From positions 1-13,307 of the forward strand of contig DASVES010000224.1 of the NCBI GenBank assembly GCA_036380435.1: a stretch of 13,307 nt of DNA, in the 5' to 3' direction. The position numbers were made by a program, and so were the translations under genes. Numbering within the stretch: position 1 is the first letter of the stretch; the number at the start of each line of letters is the position of its first letter. This document shows positions 1 to 6,496 of this stretch, piece after piece. The DNA is from DASQDT01 sp036380435 (lineage in GTDB: Bacteria; Acidobacteriota; Blastocatellia; Pyrinomonadales; Pyrinomonadaceae). Below the pieces are notes generated by a model that was not told where the DNA came from, did not search any database, and worked only from the letters and a program-made list of their open reading frames with translations.

Positions 1-62
1 CGACTCCGCGGTGAGTCCGACTTTCCACTTACTCAACTGAACATTGATATAGAGGTAGGCTC

Positions 63-91
63 TGGACACTGATAAACGGTTAAACTGTACT
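63..91 (+). promoter_or_regulatory. Candidate sigma70-type promoter for a small RNA
   Basis: A TGGACA hexamer (63-68) and a TGTACT hexamer (86-91) are separated by exactly 17 nt, matching the bacterial housekeeping consensus at 5/6 and 4/6 positions. Transcription would start near 98 and run into the strong terminator at 223-257, giving an RNA of about 160 nt. This is a motif-level prediction only. Confidence 0.35.
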
Positions 92-97
92 GTGAAG

Positions 98-257
98 CCG
101 CGACAAAGATTCGAGCAACGCGCCGTGTGAGACGGGCATCCGAAAGGATTAGCATAGCAAGTTGCCCGACAGGTCGCTTTGGGGAAAGCGGCCGGGGTCA
201 ACGGATGATTCTCCTGTGATTTCCGCCCGGCGTTGAGCCACGCCGGGCGGTTTTTTT
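98..257 (+). ncRNA. Candidate structured small RNA or orphan leader
   Basis: No supported reading frame covers this stretch, yet it is bracketed by a plausible promoter and a textbook intrinsic terminator. Several helices can be drawn: CGGGCA (133-138) with TGCCCG (163-168), enclosing a GAAA-capped TCC/GGA stem (139-148); ACAGG (169-173) with CCTGT (213-217), enclosing a perfect CGCTTT-GGGG-AAAGCG hairpin (175-190); and finally the terminator stem. I compared it by eye with tmRNA, RNase P RNA, SRP RNA and the common riboswitch cores (c-di-GMP, TPP, SAM, cobalamin, FMN) and saw no convincing match. It could be a stand-alone small RNA, or a terminated leader or 3' region of a gene left of the window. 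The start is inferred from the promoter. Confidence 0.35.
223..257 (+). terminator. Strong intrinsic terminator
   Basis: A perfect 10-bp GC-rich stem, CCGCCCGGCG (223-232) and CGCCGGGCGG (241-250), has an 8-nt loop and is followed at once by seven T residues (251-257). This is a classical Rho-independent terminator for plus-strand transcription coming from the left. Confidence 0.9.
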
Positions 258-261
258 GTGA

Positions 262-385
262 GCAGTTAGCGGTTAGCTATTAGCTGTTAGCCCACGGCAG
301 CCGCCGAAGGGCGTGCCGCCGCTTAAAACTCAAGTCCCTTGTTCGCTCTCTTTAAGCTAACAGCTAATCGCTAATCGCTAACAGC
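262..385. repeat. Heptad-built inverted repeat A
   Basis: Two 30-nt arms (262-291 and 356-385) are reverse complements at 27 of 30 positions. Each arm contains four tandem 7-nt units of the type RTTAGCN: GTTAGCG, GTTAGCT, ATTAGCT, GTTAGCC at 265-292, and GCTAACA, GCTAATC, GCTAATC, GCTAACA at 356-383. The 64 nt between the arms hold no gene. The right arm ends 1 nt short of the stop codon of the minus-strand gene at 387-701, so in that transcript the hairpin starts directly after translation ends. Confidence 0.85.
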
Positions 386-386
386 T

Positions 387-701
387 TCATTCCCCCCGCC
401 TCCCGGTGAAGCGGGCCGGCGGGGCGAGCGGGATGTTGACCTTGATGGTGCCGTCCATCCGGCCGTCTTCGACCGTGGCGTTGACGCGCGCCTCGTAGGC
501 GCGCCCTTGCAGTTCGAGTGTGACGACGGCGTCGAAGCCCCCGGCCTCGTTGGCGCTGACGCCGGCGAGTGTGGCGTTCCCGAGGCGGGAGTCGATGTGC
601 CCGCCGAAGTTACCGCTCTCTTCGCGCTCCAAAACGAGCGTCGCCGGGTGCTTGCCGAAGGGCGTCGAGACTTCCAGATTCCATGTGCCTGCGAGTTCCA
701 A
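387..701 (-). CDS. Small beta-rich conserved hypothetical protein
   Basis: This 104-residue protein has no signal peptide or membrane segment. It opens with a GTWNLEVSTPFGK motif and continues as alternating short hydrophobic and polar strands (TLVLERE, FDAVVTLELQG, MDGTIKVNI). That pattern suggests a small lipocalin-like or other antiparallel beta fold, but I cannot name a family. The start is a TTG codon (699-701), chosen because GGAGG lies 8 nt upstream and no better start follows. It sits 17-18 nt downstream of the M16 partner subunit gene, so it is almost certainly the last gene of that operon and may be translationally coupled to it. No catalytic residues are apparent. The operon ends at inverted repeat A, which begins 1 nt after the stop codon. 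Confidence 0.75.
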   Translation of the reverse strand: MELAGTWNLEVSTPFGKHPATLVLEREESGNFGGHIDSRLGNATLAGVSANEAGGFDAVVTLELQGRAYEARVNATVEDGRMDGTIKVNIPLAPPARFTGRRGE

Positions 702-719
702 GTCAGAATCCTCCCTTGC

Positions 720-2174
720 TCATTCCGCTTTCGCGGCCTCTTCGTGCGTGTCCGGCGGGGCCGTTTCCCCGTCAGCTTCCGTCGTGGCGCCGGCGGGCGT
801 TTCCATCGGCTGCCCCTCGCCGTCGTAGAACTCCATGCGCTCGACAAAGGGCCTGATCTGCTCGGCGACGGCGCCCGCGTCGCCGACGATGACGACGGCC
901 GCGCGCTCGGGCGTGATGAACTCGCGCGCGACTCTCCGCACGTCCTCGCGCGTGACGGCGCGGACGCGCTCCGCGTACCTGTGCAGGTAATCATCGGGCA
1001 GGCCGTGCATCTTCATCTGCACGAGCTGGTCGATGACGCCCTCCTGCGTCTCCAGGCGGATGGGAAACACTCCGGTCAGATAAGACTTGGCGTTGGCCAA
1101 CTCCTCTTCGGCGACCTCTTCGTCGCGGATGCGTCCCAATTCGTAGAAGAACTCTTTGAGCGAGGCGGCCGTGACGGGCGTGCGAACCTCGGCCGTGGCG
1201 CGGAAGGTGCCGGCGTGGCGGCGCGCGTCGAGGCTGGAGTAAGCGCCGTAGGTGTAGCCCTTCTCCTCGCGCAGGTTCATGAAGAGGCGGGCGGAGGCCG
1301 TCCCGCCGAGGATGGTGTGCATGACGAGCAGGGGGAAGTAGTCGGGGTGCGTGCGCGTGATGGCGAGGTTGGCGATGATGATGTTCGACTGTGCCGAGCC
1401 GGGGCGGTCAACGACGTATGCGACACGCTCGCGCCGCTCGGGCGGGGCGGGGAAGCGCGACTCTTCGGCCGCCGTGCCCTCCCAGCCGCCGAACAACTCT
1501 TCGACGCGCGCGACGATTGCCTCGCGCCGCACGTCGCCGACGACGGCGAGGACGGCCCCACGGGGGACGAAGCGCGCGCGGTGGAAGGCGGCGAGCGCGT
1601 CGCGCGTGGTCGCGTCGATTGACTCGTGCGTGGGCGAGACGACGTGGTAGGGATGCTCGCCGAACATGACGCGCGCCGTCCGCTCGGTGGCGAGGAAGGA
1701 GGCTTGCGCGCGCTGCGCGATGAGGTTCTGGTGCGAGTTCTGCCGGGCCAGCTCAAGCTCGTTTTCGGGGAAGTTGGGACGCAGCGCGACCTCGGCGAGC
1801 AGGGCGAGCATTTCGTCGCCGTAGGCCGAGAGCGCGGAGGCGGCGACCGTGGTGTAGTCGGAGCTGGCGCCGGCCGTGAGCGTGGCGCCGAGGCGGGCCA
1901 CCTCTTCGGCGAGCTGGCGGCTCGTGTGCTCCGCGGTGCCCTCGTTGAGCATGTGCGTCAGGAGGTCTGTGAGGCCGGGAATCGCGGGCGGGTCGTGCGC
2001 GTCGCCGGTGGGGAGCGCGAGGCGGAAGTTGACGAGCGGCAGGCGATCCTGCTCGACGACGACGAGCGTCAGGCCGTTCGGGAGCGTGGTCTCGAACGGC
2101 ACGGGCAGATTGAGCGTGCGGTGGGCGAGCGGCGGAGGCGGCTCGCGCCTGAAAGTCTCCGTGTGAGTTTCCAT
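720..2174 (-). CDS. M16B peptidase, non-catalytic partner subunit
   Basis: This 484-residue protein of the M16 (pitrilysin/processing peptidase) clan has two M16 halves, roughly 25-215 and 216-440. Where catalytic members have HxxEH, it reads D70-L-L-T73-H74, so two zinc-site residues are lost and it should not bind catalytic zinc. The second half keeps the substrate-binding signature LREEKGYTYG, with Arg302 and Tyr309 seven residues apart, typical of the alpha-type subunit. The expected role is to complete the active site of the zinc-bearing subunit encoded immediately upstream (2243-3718), as in bacterial heterodimeric M16B peptidases and mitochondrial MPP-alpha/beta. No signal peptide is visible, so a cytoplasmic location is likely. 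The tail (455-484) is acidic, disordered-looking and poorly conserved. The ATG at 2174 has only a weak ribosome binding site. An intergenic gap of 68 nt separates the two subunit genes. Confidence 0.93.
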   Translation of the reverse strand: METHTETFRREPPPPLAHRTLNLPVPFETTLPNGLTLVVVEQDRLPLVNFRLALPTGDAHDPPAIPGLTDLLTHMLNEGTAEHTSRQLAEEVARLGATLTAGASSDYTTVAASALSAYGDEMLALLAEVALRPNFPENELELARQNSHQNLIAQRAQASFLATERTARVMFGEHPYHVVSPTHESIDATTRDALAAFHRARFVPRGAVLAVVGDVRREAIVARVEELFGGWEGTAAEESRFPAPPERRERVAYVVDRPGSAQSNIIIANLAITRTHPDYFPLLVMHTILGGTASARLFMNLREEKGYTYGAYSSLDARRHAGTFRATAEVRTPVTAASLKEFFYELGRIRDEEVAEEELANAKSYLTGVFPIRLETQEGVIDQLVQMKMHGLPDDYLHRYAERVRAVTREDVRRVAREFITPERAAVVIVGDAGAVAEQIRPFVERMEFYDGEGQPMETPAGATTEADGETAPPDTHEEAAKAE

Positions 2175-2242
2175 TGAATGTATCTTAAACGATGGGGGGA
2201 TGGGTGAATTGACGCCGGAAGATCAGTTCCGACACGACGCGC

Positions 2243-3718
2243 TCAGACCTCCGGCGGCGGCGGCTCCGAAGGCGATGCCGGCTGACCCGGCGACGCGGGC
2301 CGCGACGGCTCCGTGGGTAATGAAGCAGACGCGGTCGAAGGGGCGTCCGAAGGGGGCGGCTGCGGAACCTGAGGCGGCGGGGAACCCGGCTCATCCGGCT
2401 CACCCGGCGGCGCGCCCACGGCTTCGGCGGCCTCCGCGCCATCGGCCGCGCGCGCCGTGACGACTTCGAGCAGGGAGTAGTTTTCCGTCATCAGGTAGCG
2501 GGCGGCGGCGCGCTTGATCTCGTCGGGCGTCACGGCAAGGTAACGCTCGACCTCCCCGTTGATGAGTTCGGGGTCGCCGTCGTAGAGGGTGTACTCGGAG
2601 AGCCGTTGCGCGCGGTAGAGTGTCGATTGGCAGCCGCGCGTGAAGTCGTTGAGGATGTTGTTACGCAGCTTCTCCATCTCCTGCGGCGCGGGGCCTTCAG
2701 CGGCGAGCCGGCGAATCTCCTCGTCGATGGTCGCCTTGATGGCCTCGGTCGAGTGGCCGGGCTTGGGGATGGCGAAGACGTAGAGCGAGGAGGGGCCGCG
2801 GCGCTCGCCGATGCCGCCCTGAATGCCGACCACCGACTCCTCGTCCTTGACGAGACGCTGGTAGAGGCGCGAGCTGTCGCCTTCGAGCAGGAGGTCGGCG
2901 GCGAGGCTGAGCGCGTAGCCGTCCGTGGTGCGGCGCGCGGGCGTCTTCCAGCCGAGCATCAGTCCGGGCAACTGCGCGAACGGGTCGCGGTAGGTCTCAC
3001 GCCGGACGGCGACCTCCTCCGGCTCTTCTACTTCGGCCGGCGCCGGACGCGTCTGCGCGGGAATCGTCGAGAAGTACTTCTCGACGAGGGCGCGCGCCTC
3101 TCGCGGGTCGAAGTCGCCGACGATGGTGATGACGGCGTTGTTGGGCGCGTAGTAGATGCGGAAGAACTCGCGGATGTCGTCGATGGTGGCGGCGTCGAGG
3201 TCTTCCATCGAGCCGATGGTCGAATGGGCGTTGGCCGGGTTGCGGAAGATGAGTTCGTTGAGGTGGAGGAAGGCGTTCGAGTAGGGGCGGTTGTCGTAGT
3301 TGAGCCGCTTCTCCTCCTTGACGGCGTCGCGCTGGTTGTCGAGGTTCTCCTGCGTCACCTTGAGCGAGCGCATGCGGTCACTCTCCAGCCACAGCGCGAG
3401 CGGGAGCTGGCTGGCGGGGAGCGTCTCGAAGTAGTTGGTGCGCTCGGTCGAGGTCGTCCCGTTCATCGTGCCGCCGTTGTTGAAGATATACTGGAAGTGG
3501 CCGGCCTTCGGCACGTTCTCCGAGCCTTGAAACATCATGTGCTCGAAGAGGTGGGCGAACCCCGTGCGGCCCTCGCGCTCATTGCGCGAGCCGACATCAT
3601 AATAGACGGCCACCGAGACGACCGGCACCGAGTGGTCTTCGCTGAGAACTACCCGCAGACCATTCGCGAGCGCGAACTGCTCGACCCCGACCCTCGGCAG
3701 CGTGAGTGTGGCTGACAA
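2243..3718 (-). CDS. M16B zinc peptidase, catalytic subunit
   Basis: This 491-residue M16 metallopeptidase carries the inverted zinc motif H56-L-F-E59-H60. A glutamate of the following helix (about E136 in NQRDAVKEEKR, about 76 residues later) is the expected third ligand, as in MPP-beta and bacterial M16B enzymes. The second half shows RLYQRLVKDEESVVGIQ where the partner has LREEKGYTYG, so it lacks the Arg/Tyr substrate-binding pair. The active site is therefore divided between two adjacent genes. The predicted role is degradation of short or unfolded peptides in the cytoplasm; no signal peptide is seen. Residues from about 436 on form a Pro/Ser/Glu-rich tail, probably disordered. The start is TTG (3716-3718) with AGGAG 6 nt upstream. 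It is the first gene of the three-gene run, and inverted repeat B lies just upstream. Confidence 0.94.
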   Translation of the reverse strand: MSATLTLPRVGVEQFALANGLRVVLSEDHSVPVVSVAVYYDVGSRNEREGRTGFAHLFEHMMFQGSENVPKAGHFQYIFNNGGTMNGTTSTERTNYFETLPASQLPLALWLESDRMRSLKVTQENLDNQRDAVKEEKRLNYDNRPYSNAFLHLNELIFRNPANAHSTIGSMEDLDAATIDDIREFFRIYYAPNNAVITIVGDFDPREARALVEKYFSTIPAQTRPAPAEVEEPEEVAVRRETYRDPFAQLPGLMLGWKTPARRTTDGYALSLAADLLLEGDSSRLYQRLVKDEESVVGIQGGIGERRGPSSLYVFAIPKPGHSTEAIKATIDEEIRRLAAEGPAPQEMEKLRNNILNDFTRGCQSTLYRAQRLSEYTLYDGDPELINGEVERYLAVTPDEIKRAAARYLMTENYSLLEVVTARAADGAEAAEAVGAPPGEPDEPGSPPPQVPQPPPSDAPSTASASLPTEPSRPASPGQPASPSEPPPPEV

Positions 3719-3741
3719 AAGAATCTCCTAAGAACAGAGGT

Positions 3742-3803
3742 CAGAGGTTAGAGGTCAGAGGTTAGTGAAAGACAAGATGCTCTTTACTGACCTCTAACCT
3801 CTG
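3742..3803. repeat. Heptad-built inverted repeat B
   Basis: The left side has four tandem 7-nt units (CAGAGGT, CAGAGGT, TAGAGGT, CAGAGGT at 3735-3762). A 17-bp perfect inverted copy pairs 3742-3758 with 3787-3803 across a 28-nt loop, and slipped pairings are also possible because of the heptad register. On the minus strand the first arm begins 2 nt after the stop codon of the gene at 3806-4261 and the last ends shortly before the ribosome binding site of the M16 catalytic subunit. Confidence 0.85.
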
Positions 3804-3805
3804 CT

Positions 3806-4261
3806 TTATTCCGTCTTGCTGATCATGCCGCGCAGCTCGGCGCGCAGGCGCTCGATCTCGGAGAGCTTCTGGCCGACGCGGCCGAAGAGCTCGGACTGCG
3901 CGTTGATGCCCTCGCCGATGAGGAAGGCGGCGGCCTCGGCCCGCGAGCGGAAGACGCCGGCCGCGACGAGCTGGTCGATCTTGTCCTGCGCCTCGGGCGA
4001 GAGCTTCACGGCCACGACGTATTCGTCCTTGGCCGAGATGGCCCGCTCGATGGTGCGGCTGATGTCGCGGCCGATGGAGCTGAGCGACTCGGGGATGCGG
4101 TGGAGCGTGTCGCGCATCGAGGAGGAGATGCGGTCGCGGTCGCCGGCCTCCCCGCCCTCGGCGTCGTCGGTAATCATCAGGTCGTCAATCGGCTCGGAGA
4201 AGTTGTCGGGCCGGTTCGGGTCGAGCGGGTTGCTCGTCTTCGGATCGTAAGGGTTGCTCAT
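3806..4261 (-). CDS. Ribbon-helix-helix-like small protein
   Basis: This 151-residue protein appears soluble. Residues 1-45 are polar and contain two related NPxDP-type stretches (NPYDPK, NPLDPN), probably disordered. Residues 46-78 are predicted helix. Residues 81-122 (VVAVKLSPEAQDKIDQLVAAG, then RSRAEAAAFLIGEGI) resemble a ribbon-helix-helix or CopG-like DNA-binding fold: a beta strand, then two helices with the SRAEAxxFLI pattern. Residues 128-146 form a short coiled-coil helix. ATG at 4261 was chosen because AAGGAGGT lies just upstream; a GTG one codon earlier is equally well placed, so the start is uncertain by one residue. A longer in-frame extension exists but would read through the ribosome binding site. 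It could be a transcriptional regulator or a membrane- or cytoskeleton-associated structural protein; no target is visible. Confidence 0.78.
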   Translation of the reverse strand: MSNPYDPKTSNPLDPNRPDNFSEPIDDLMITDDAEGGEAGDRDRISSSMRDTLHRIPESLSSIGRDISRTIERAISAKDEYVVAVKLSPEAQDKIDQLVAAGVFRSRAEAAAFLIGEGINAQSELFGRVGQKLSEIERLRAELRGMISKTE

Positions 4262-4296
4262 CACTACTCGGTGACCTCCTTCGCGGACACAGCGAC

Positions 4297-4319
4297 GCCG
4301 GGCTTTCGTGACGCCCGGC
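4297..4319 (-). promoter_or_regulatory. Leader hairpin upstream of the RHH-like gene
   Basis: A perfect 7-bp GCCGGGC/GCCCGGC stem (4297-4303 with 4313-4319) has a 9-nt loop and lies in the presumed 5' untranslated region of the 3806-4261 gene, about 25 nt upstream of its AAGGAGGT. It is not followed by a T tract on either strand, so it is more likely a leader structure than a terminator. I could not assign a convincing minus-strand promoter upstream of it. Apart from this hairpin and the separate features listed for 4475-4586, I see nothing else in the 367-nt intergenic stretch 4262-4628. Confidence 0.4.
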
Positions 4320-4474
4320 TCTACTGCCCAACATTTCGTGCTCGCGCTTGTACTGAATTCAAGAATCATTCTACGGGCGCGTCAGGGGCGAGCGCAAGTG
4401 GCGTCGTTCAGGCGATTAGGTGGGCTTCGTCCGGGGGATGTGAGCAGCCGCGCGGCCCTTTCTTGTAAAAATTG

Positions 4475-4510
4475 TAAACCCCGGCGAGGCGCAACCTTGC
4501 CGGGGGTTTA
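4475..4510 (-). terminator. Long hairpin resembling a minus-strand terminator
   Basis: The segment TAAACCCCGGC (4475-4485) pairs with GCCGGGGGTTTA (4499-4510) with one bulged G. The inner bases GAGG and CCTT extend the helix to about 15 bp around a CGCAA loop. Read on the minus strand the hairpin is followed by CAATTTTTAC, which is terminator-like; on the plus strand no T tract follows. It lies between divergent genes, so it may stop antisense transcription leaving the S41 protease gene. Confidence 0.45.
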
Positions 4511-4525
4511 CTCATCCATTAAACT
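4497..4525 (+). promoter_or_regulatory. Candidate promoter of the S41 protease gene
   Basis: TTGCCG (4497-4502) and TAAACT (4520-4525) are spaced by 17 nt, each matching 4/6 of the sigma70 consensus. The -35 element falls in the 3' arm of the hairpin at 4475-4510. Transcription would begin near 4532, leaving a leader of about 97 nt. Confidence 0.3.
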
Positions 4526-4530
4526 ACACA

Positions 4531-4586
4531 AACCTGCCGGCGCCCCGACGTTTCCGAGCAGGTTCTAAATCGCCTTCGGCAAGGCG
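4531..4586 (+). promoter_or_regulatory. Two hairpins in the protease leader
   Basis: In the presumed 5' untranslated region of the S41 gene, AACCTGC (4531-4537) pairs with GCAGGTT (4558-4564). A perfect 6-bp stem, CGCCTT (4571-4576) with AAGGCG (4581-4586), closes a CGGC tetraloop. No T tract follows, so attenuation is not indicated. They may protect the mRNA or modulate access to the AGAGG ribosome binding site about 30 nt downstream. Confidence 0.35.
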
Positions 4587-4628
4587 CCACGATCAAACCG
4601 GGTTACGTGCCACAAGAGGTTTTGCCCC

Positions 4629-6416
4629 GTGAAGAGAATCATCACCAGCGCCTTCGCACTTCTCGCCCTCCTGCTTCCGTCTTTCGCCATCGCCCAGCCG
4701 CAGACGCCCGCGCGCCGCGGCGATCAGGGCGCGGCCTCGACTACGCCAGCGACGCCCGCCGGCCGCAACCGACGCGAGCGCGCCCCGACGCGCCCCGACG
4801 CGCCGGCCGGAGCGGGGGCCGTCTCGCTCGAAGGCATCGAGGGCGATCTCTCCGAGGCCCTGAGCGTCATTCAGGACAACTACGTCGAGGGCGTCAAGCT
4901 CGACTACAACAACGTCTTCAAGTCGTCGATCATCGGCATGCTGCGCTCGCTCGACCCGCACTCGAACTTCTACGACGCGAAAGAGTTTGAGGAGCAGCGC
5001 GCCGACTGGCGCTCGGAGTACTACGGCATCGGCGCGACCATCGGCGACCGCAAGATCGGCGAGCGCACGGACACCTACATCCTCGCCACCTTCGACAACA
5101 CGCCGGCCCACAAGGCCGGGCTGCGCTTCGGCGACCGCATCGTCGATGTGGACGGCCAGTCGATGCAGGGCAAGAATTCCGGCGAGGTGCGCGACCGCCT
5201 GCGCGGCCCGCGCAGCTCCAGCGTCAAGGTGACGGTCGAGCGCGCCGCGTCGGGCAACAAGGAGACGGTCGAGATCACGCGCGACGCCGTCAGCCAGCCG
5301 ACCGTGCCCGACTTCTACATGATTCGCCCCGGCGTCGGCTACGTCGATATGCAGCGCGGCTTCAACTACACGACGGCCGACGAGTTCGTCGAGGCGCTGG
5401 AGAAGCTGCGGGCCAAGGGCATGACCTCGCTCGTCTTAGACCTTCGCAACAACGGCGGCGGCATCCTCGATCAGGCCGTGAAGGTGGCCGAGCAATTCCT
5501 GCCCGAGGGGCAGCGCATCCTGACGCAGAAAGGGCGCAGCCGGCGCAGCGGGGGCGAGCGTCCATACGATTCCTCCAACCCGAACCCCGACACCTCGCCG
5601 GTCGTCGTCTTAGTCAACCGCGGCACGGCCTCGGCCTCCGAGATCGTCGCCGGCGCTTTGCAGGATCATGACCGCGGCCTCATCATTGGCGAGACGACCT
5701 TCGGCAAGGGCCTCGTTCAGTCGATCATGCCGCTCGACTACGGGACGGCCTTGACGCTGACGACCTCGAAGTACTACACGCCCTCCGGCCGGCTGCTCCA
5801 GCGCGACTACTCGCAGACGAGCTTCTACGACTACATCTATCGCGGCGGCATCGGCAGCCAGGACGACGACGAGAACCGAAAGGGCGAGGAGCAGAAGCAG
5901 CCCGAGAAGAAAGGCCCCGAGAGTTTCACCGACACGGGGCGCGTGATCTACGGCGGCGGCGGCATCGCGCCGGACGAGTCCGTCAAGCCGCGTCTCATCT
6001 CGGTGCCGCAGCAGCGCCTCATCGACCCGGCCTTCGCCTTCGCCCGCGAGGTGGTCAACGGCCGCGTCTCCGGCTTCGAGCAGTTCAAGGTTGCGCGCAT
6101 GCCCGACTTCGAGCACAACCTCCGGGCCGAAGACTTCAGCGTCGATGACAAGCTCTTCAAGGCGTTCAAGGAATACGTCGCCACGAAGGGGCAGGGCTAC
6201 AAGCTGACGGACGCGCAGCTCGACAAGCATCGCGAGTTCGTCCGGCGGCAACTGCGCTACGATCTGGCGACGGCCGCCTACGGCACGGTCAAGGCGTCGC
6301 AGGTCTTAGTCTCGGACGACCCGCAGGTGACCAAGGCCATCGAACTCCTGCCGCGCGCACGCGAACTCGCCGCCAACGCTTCCCGCGGACGCGGCCAGCA
6401 GAAGTCTTACGAGTAA
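4629..6416 (+). CDS. Secreted S41 C-terminal processing peptidase
   Basis: This 595-residue serine protease of the CtpA/Prc (tail-specific) family has a signal peptide at residues 1-22 (KR, hydrophobic run, cut after AIA), so it acts in the periplasm or at the envelope. Residues 30-65 are a Pro/Arg/Ala-rich linker, 68-125 the N-terminal helical region, about 133-215 a PDZ domain (YYGIGATIG; AHKAGLRFGDRI) and about 225-400 the S41 catalytic core. The catalytic dyad is Ser335 in GTASASEI and Lys360 in TFGKG, with the 25-residue Ser-Lys spacing of E. coli Prc. Residues 408-432 are a charged low-complexity insert, and about 160 residues follow, a long C-terminal extension compared with short CtpA proteins. 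The start is GTG with AGAGG about 10 nt upstream. It is monocistronic, with its own terminator. Confidence 0.95.
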   Translation: MKRIITSAFALLALLLPSFAIAQPQTPARRGDQGAASTTPATPAGRNRRERAPTRPDAPAGAGAVSLEGIEGDLSEALSVIQDNYVEGVKLDYNNVFKSSIIGMLRSLDPHSNFYDAKEFEEQRADWRSEYYGIGATIGDRKIGERTDTYILATFDNTPAHKAGLRFGDRIVDVDGQSMQGKNSGEVRDRLRGPRSSSVKVTVERAASGNKETVEITRDAVSQPTVPDFYMIRPGVGYVDMQRGFNYTTADEFVEALEKLRAKGMTSLVLDLRNNGGGILDQAVKVAEQFLPEGQRILTQKGRSRRSGGERPYDSSNPNPDTSPVVVLVNRGTASASEIVAGALQDHDRGLIIGETTFGKGLVQSIMPLDYGTALTLTTSKYYTPSGRLLQRDYSQTSFYDYIYRGGIGSQDDDENRKGEEQKQPEKKGPESFTDTGRVIYGGGGIAPDESVKPRLISVPQQRLIDPAFAFAREVVNGRVSGFEQFKVARMPDFEHNLRAEDFSVDDKLFKAFKEYVATKGQGYKLTDAQLDKHREFVRRQLRYDLATAAYGTVKASQVLVSDDPQVTKAIELLPRARELAANASRGRGQQKSYE

Positions 6417-6445
6417 GCAACCAGGACACGAGTCCTGAACACTCA

Positions 6446-6490
6446 AGGGGCGCTCAAACCTGTGCGGGTTTGAGCGCCCCTCTTGTTTTC
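6446..6490 (+). terminator. Intrinsic terminator of the protease gene
   Basis: A perfect 15-bp stem, AGGGGCGCTCAAACC (6446-6460) with its complement (6467-6481), has a 6-nt loop and is followed by CTTGTTTTC. It lies 30 nt past the S41 stop codon. The convergent minus-strand gene ends 7 nt further on, so the same hairpin may also serve that transcript, though the T tract on that side is poor. Confidence 0.85.
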
Positions 6491-6496
6491 GTAGTC

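Noticed and set aside
1..72. Possible C-terminal end of an upstream plus-strand gene
   Set aside because: Two frames are open from the left edge (ending at 40 and 72) but only 12 and 23 codons are visible, too short to identify or to choose between.
1..222. tmRNA, RNase P RNA, SRP RNA or tRNA fragment
   Set aside because: The edge begins with a T-loop-like CGACTCC, but there is no acceptor end with CCA, no conserved RNase P core boxes and no SRP GGAAGGAAGCAG-type loop.
262..385. CRISPR array or insertion sequence ends at the heptad repeats
   Set aside because: Units are 7 nt and contiguous without spacers, there are no cas genes, no transposase lies between the arms, and no target-site duplication is seen.
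507..3715. Long plus-strand open frames opposite the M16 genes (507-1622, 2606-3715)
   Set aside because: They are antisense to two clear M16 peptidase genes; their translations are Arg/Gly/Val/Asp-rich with no recognisable domain, typical of GC-rich complementary-strand frames.
4593..6251. Minus-strand open frames opposite the S41 protease (4593-5111, 5610-6251)
   Set aside because: Complementary-strand frames of a well-supported protease; no start signals or domains.
6421..6440. AGGAC/GTCCT-type mini-hairpin just after the protease stop codon
   Set aside because: Five-base arms with a tiny loop, immediately followed by the much stronger 15-bp terminator; no separate role is supported.
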